Position numbers and translations under genes: made by a program
NCBI RefSeq assembly: GCF_000003815.2
Contig: NC_049981.1
Location: 26,551,670-26,615,669, forward strand
Origin: Branchiostoma floridae
Lineage: Eukaryota; Chordata; Leptocardii; Amphioxiformes; Branchiostomatidae
Length of the DNA: 64,000 nucleotides
Reading direction: 5' to 3'
The notes under the pieces: model-generated
What the model was told of the DNA's origin: nothing
Seen by the model: the letters and a program-made list of their open reading frames with translations, nothing else
The model's database searches: none
In this document: in pieces, positions 60,095 to 64,000 of the stretch
Layout of the letters: every line of letters starts with the position of its first letter
Numbering within the stretch: position 1 is the stretch's first letter

Positions 60095-62810
60095 TGTGTG
60101 TGTGTTGTGTAATTATGATTTTATTTGGAATAGGTCTTGTGAAGGTAAATTTCAAGGTCAATTATAGACCTCCTGACAGCTGCAACAAAACTTCCATTTT
60201 CGTATATTTTGTCCTGGACATGCCATGGTCCTGCTTTTCTAGTCGCATGTAGCTTTTGACCTCAGAACTACGTGGTGTATGTTTGGGCCCCTAGCAGATT
60301 ATTTTGAACTGTGGGGACGTTTACAGAGCTTGGCTTATCTATAATACTGATTGTAATAGTATTGGTATATGTTTCTTTTAGGATTTTGTTTCCTTTTTAG
60401 GCTTTTGTTTCGCTATATTTGTTTTGACATTGGTTTTGTCAAGGTTTTGTCAGAAGACTTCATCAAACTTTGCGTTAATGAGCTACAAAGACACTATTTT
60501 AGCAACTGCAACAGAAAATGGTGGAAACTTTCATTCGCCGAATCTTACATCTTACATTGCTTCGTACACGTCCTATTCTTTAGATATTGTGTAGCCAGTG
60601 TAGTATAAAGGTAGTCAAACGATTCAGCGCAGCTTTTCTTCCACTTTCATCTTCTTCATACAATGAGCATTTATACTACCAATAATTGTAACAGCAAGGA
60701 AATGCAAATAATCACAATATTCATGATCTTTCCTCTTGCCGAAGGAATCGTATCAATTGACTTTCAATTCTTGGCGAGACATTTTCCCTAGTTGTGGTAA
60801 TGATGTCGTTTTCTGCAATACCCCAAAGTTAAAACCAAAGGATTTAGTGAGTTGAATGATGAATGCTGTAAGCCTCTGTAGATCATGGCATAGATTTTCC
60901 GATGTCTGTCTGGGCATGTTTGCAGGGAATCAATGGGAAAGTCAATGGTGTTTGTAAAGATTTACTGTGAAATCTCTCAGCTTTATTGCTTCACTGTGTA
61001 GTTGTTTTTTTTTATATCAGCAGTGTTTGGCACCAAAAATGCAAATATTCTAAATTTCTGTATTCAGATTGACGTTTACAACTTATTTTCACATTTTCGA
61101 CGTTGTTAAACAACGCAAAAACAAACCACATGAAGTTACATAATGTTAGCCAGCCTATTGAATGTATTTGTGGACAGCATACCTCAAGATGGTGTGCATG
61201 AATCCTTTCATATTTGGTAGGGGCAAAACAAGTGTCAAATTCAATAATGGGCCCTCTAAGGTACTGTAGTGAACCTGTCGGTTTTAGTTTTTGGGAACTG
61301 CAGGTGCCAGCTTTTTTATAAACAGTGCATACGTTTTGTAACCTCGACCCAACCTCGGCCAAACATGACTTTTCACTTCAAAAATCTCTTAGATTATAAC
61401 AGCTTCTGTGATGTATATTCGACATGATTACATAATGCATAGACTGACCTACTAGAGGGATTATCAATGTGGAACCGCCTTTTGTTTCTGCTTCAGGCCA
61501 TCTGTATCTAAAATCAAAATCCATATTTCATAATGATACAGTGCCGCTTGATGAATACTAGTCTTCACGTGTGCTTGTAAGACCCTCGCTGTGACCTCAA
61601 TTGGATTTGCGTTACCATTGACATAGTTAGAATGCAAAATGTTTAAGTATGAATGTAAAGCCGGCTTCATAACTCATGAGAACGCCGGTCGAATTTGTAG
61701 ATCGCTCAGAGCTCGCCGAATATCAACATCGCCCTAGCTGAAAATCTGCTCATTCACAAATGACGGGGCTCGGGCGACGTCTATCCAACACTAATGATTA
61801 TATATCCCACATTAGATGGTCTATTGGACATGGACGAAGTGAGAATCGACTAACCCGGTAAAAAGCTAATATTTGGATAAACTTTAACTTCTCTGATTCT
61901 TGGGAAGTGTGTAGGGTATGAGTGGGATGGACGGGCACCTTGAAACAAGAGTGTTTTGCGATGGACCAATCCAAAATCTCAAAAAATCCTCGCCGAGGCT
62001 CACCAAAGGACATTGGTGATATAATTGCCCATGATTAAAAACAATGTATATATTAAGAACTTGATGAAATATTTGACTCTAGCTCAAGAATATTTTGTAT
62101 ATCAGGCCCTATTTGTAGGCTACTTAGCTTTAACCTCATAATACCATTACAAAGGTGACGAGGGTCGTTTAGATCAATTTGTTTGATAAGAGCTATATCG
62201 ATTAATAGTTTCAAGGTGTCTTTACACCAAATCCTTATATTAACCGCCGAAGGACAATGGACACGCAATCCAAATCCTTTCATTTCGGCGATATGTTATC
62301 GGTACATGAGTTATTGCAGCATAGTGACAGTAGTGCGGTAGTGAGTAGGCGTGGGTTTCCTACGGCCATTATCCGTGCTCATAGGCACGCGAGCAGGCAC
62401 GAAAACTACATCCCCTTACATCACAGATATCACAGTATGACAGAACTGGGACAGATAACGCGTCATATAATCATATTCCTTTGACAAGATGTCGTCTACA
62501 TTTACATATAAGATACATCGCCAACAATACGACCCCATTATCATTATGATTACTTCATTCACATCCACTTATGCGTATGCCGGCCAAGACAAGTAACTTA
62601 ATGATTTGTAATAATCTCATTTAAGAGGCGACATTTCGTTAACCGGTAATTTACGTTTGAGATAACACCATGGAAACTACGCTTCGCGCTCCTCTAATAT
62701 GGTCCTGACGAAGAGAAGCGTGCGTTAGATTAAAAGCAGGTAAGAATGGTGATATGGATAGTGATGAGTCAAGATGCACCAGACTGGAGTTCTCAGAGAA
62801 AGATAATGAT
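60095..62810. other. Stretch with no supported gene
   Basis: Short open frames on both strands without motifs, splice partners or transposon termini. Confidence 0.4.
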
Positions 62811-62814
62811 GGGG

Positions 62815-62995
62815 TAGTGTGCTATGTTGTTTTGTGTAGTGATGCGTTGTGTTGTGTCGTACATGTGTTGTGTTGTGTAGTGTAGCGTTGTGAAGTGTTG
62901 TGTAGTGCTAGTCTACATGTGTGCTGCGTTGTTGCGTTGCATTGTGTTGTGTTGCTTTATATTGCGTTGCGAAGTGTTCTGTTATGCTGTATAAC
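62815..62995. repeat. Degenerate GTGTT-type simple repeat
   Basis: About 180 bases built from GTGTT, GTAGT and GCGTT words with a period near 5. It is strongly T/G-biased on the plus strand and has no long stop-free frame. Confidence 0.8.
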
Positions 62996-63769
62996 ACTGT
63001 TGACATTTTCGAAGTCGTCATGGCCATAAATAATGGGGTCTACATGCATCATTGACGCTTTGTTATGTATGGTAGATTTACGAGACCACTAGTTTCTAGA
63101 TACGCAATTGGCTGTTGAAAAAATATTTGCACCAGGCCAATTTCTAAATGATGTGTAAGAGTACCATACCTGACACAATCTATACGGTTACGAGATAATC
63201 CATATCGTTACTTAGAATGTAATGATTTCAGGGAATAAAAGTCTACTTCGTCTTCTACTTCAGTTTGATATGTACGTTACTCTGCTCCATGACTTTTAGT
63301 ATACCCACATTGAGTAGTGGGTTTACACGGGGGTATCAAAGGAAAGCACTCCACGAGAGAAAACTCCTAGCTAAATCTAACTTACATTAAGAGCTCTATA
63401 CGAATTCATTGTAAGCTATAAATATCAAAGCCTTCAATAACGTATACTACCAGCAAGCCTTGCGACGTACATTAAGCTTGAAAAAGTGCCGCACTTGTAC
63501 ATTTGTCGGCTTGCCCTCGGATACAACGTGCATTTACTATCCATTTCGGAAACTTAAGAGGGAAGGTTGTCGGTCACCCTTTTGATCTCTTTCTTTGAAC
63601 TGTATAAAATGTGCAAGTCTTGATGTTTCCCAATAGATGTTTCTGGCACAGCTTCTATCTCATTTGAAACCACTGGTTATCATGCTTTCAATCGCGGCGT
63701 GAGGTAAAGACAGATAAAACTTGAATAGTTTCCAACTTAGCGACGAAGTTTATCAGTGAGTTTCCCTAG

Positions 63770-63824
63770 CTTTTTGCACACGACCCCAATCACGTGATTT
63801 TTGCACACGGCCCCCAATCACGTG
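63770..63824. promoter_or_regulatory. Duplicated segment with two CACGTG E-boxes
   Basis: Two adjacent copies of about 28 bases (TTTTTGCACACG, a C-rich bridge, then AATCACGTGA) place palindromic CACGTG sites at 63791-63796 and 63819-63824. The 28-base spacing is about 2.7 helical turns. CACGTG is the core for bHLH-zip proteins such as USF, MYC or MITF; activity is not shown. Confidence 0.5.
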
Positions 63825-63981
63825 ACCCTGACAAATCATCGTTTCCTAAAGTTATGAGATCCAAGTCTATTACATAACCTTGCCACACTTTTCCGAATCG
63901 ATCCGCTTCCCTGGGTTCTACAAGATATTAGACTGAGCTGTCTGAAAGTCCTGAGGCTAGCAAGCACAATGCCGACTTACG

Positions 63982-64000
63982 CCTCTCTCTCTCTCTCTCC
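63982..64000. repeat. CT microsatellite at the window edge
   Basis: (CT)n running into the end of the window; its full length cannot be seen. Confidence 0.8.

Overview
This window looks like a stretch of lancelet (amphioxus, Branchiostoma-type) nuclear genome. It is AT-leaning and eukaryotic: genes are split by GT-AG introns, and there is dense debris of many small transposon families, CA/TG microsatellites and satellite DNA. No bacterial-style gene packing, rRNA or intact tRNA gene was found. The species assignment is inferred from the gene and repeat style, not from a database match.

Three genes are supported by exon structure. (1) At 554-3409 (minus) are four phase-compatible exons of a secreted or membrane protein that I do not recognise. 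Its large intron carries a sense-opposed LINE fragment, and a 32-bp minisatellite abuts its third exon. (2) At 25786-30815 (plus) is a complete three-exon, 386-residue class A GPCR of the neuropeptide FF/RFamide receptor type. It is the clearest gene in the window. (3) At 33412-35842 (minus) is a three-exon, 114-residue CYSTM1-like Pro/Gln-rich protein with a cysteine-rich C-terminal membrane-associated tail. A 578-bp mariner derivative sits in its second intron, six bases after the splice donor.

Most of the rest is mobile-element material. There are four 3' LINE fragments (1862-2695 plus, 10249-11345 minus, 32545-33400 minus, 35867-36254 plus). Two hAT-type MITEs have visible 8-bp target duplications (12684-13349, 19121-19547). 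Two TTAA-flanked elements are present (38570-39229, 47259-47784), the latter nested in an older GCG-rich foldback MITE. There is a TA-flanked 186-bp foldback (58340-58525), one tRNA-derived SINE and two matching SINE-like fragments. Between 39.4 and 41.0 kb is a ~194-bp satellite of about eight units, most of which carry a palindromic CRE/ATF site; three more such sites lie just upstream.

Several weaker single open blocks (41.24, 42.12, 46.38, 48.78 kb) may be exons of genes extending outside the window. The long remaining stretches (3.4-10.2, 14-25.6, 49.7-58 and 60-64 kb) hold no gene I can support.
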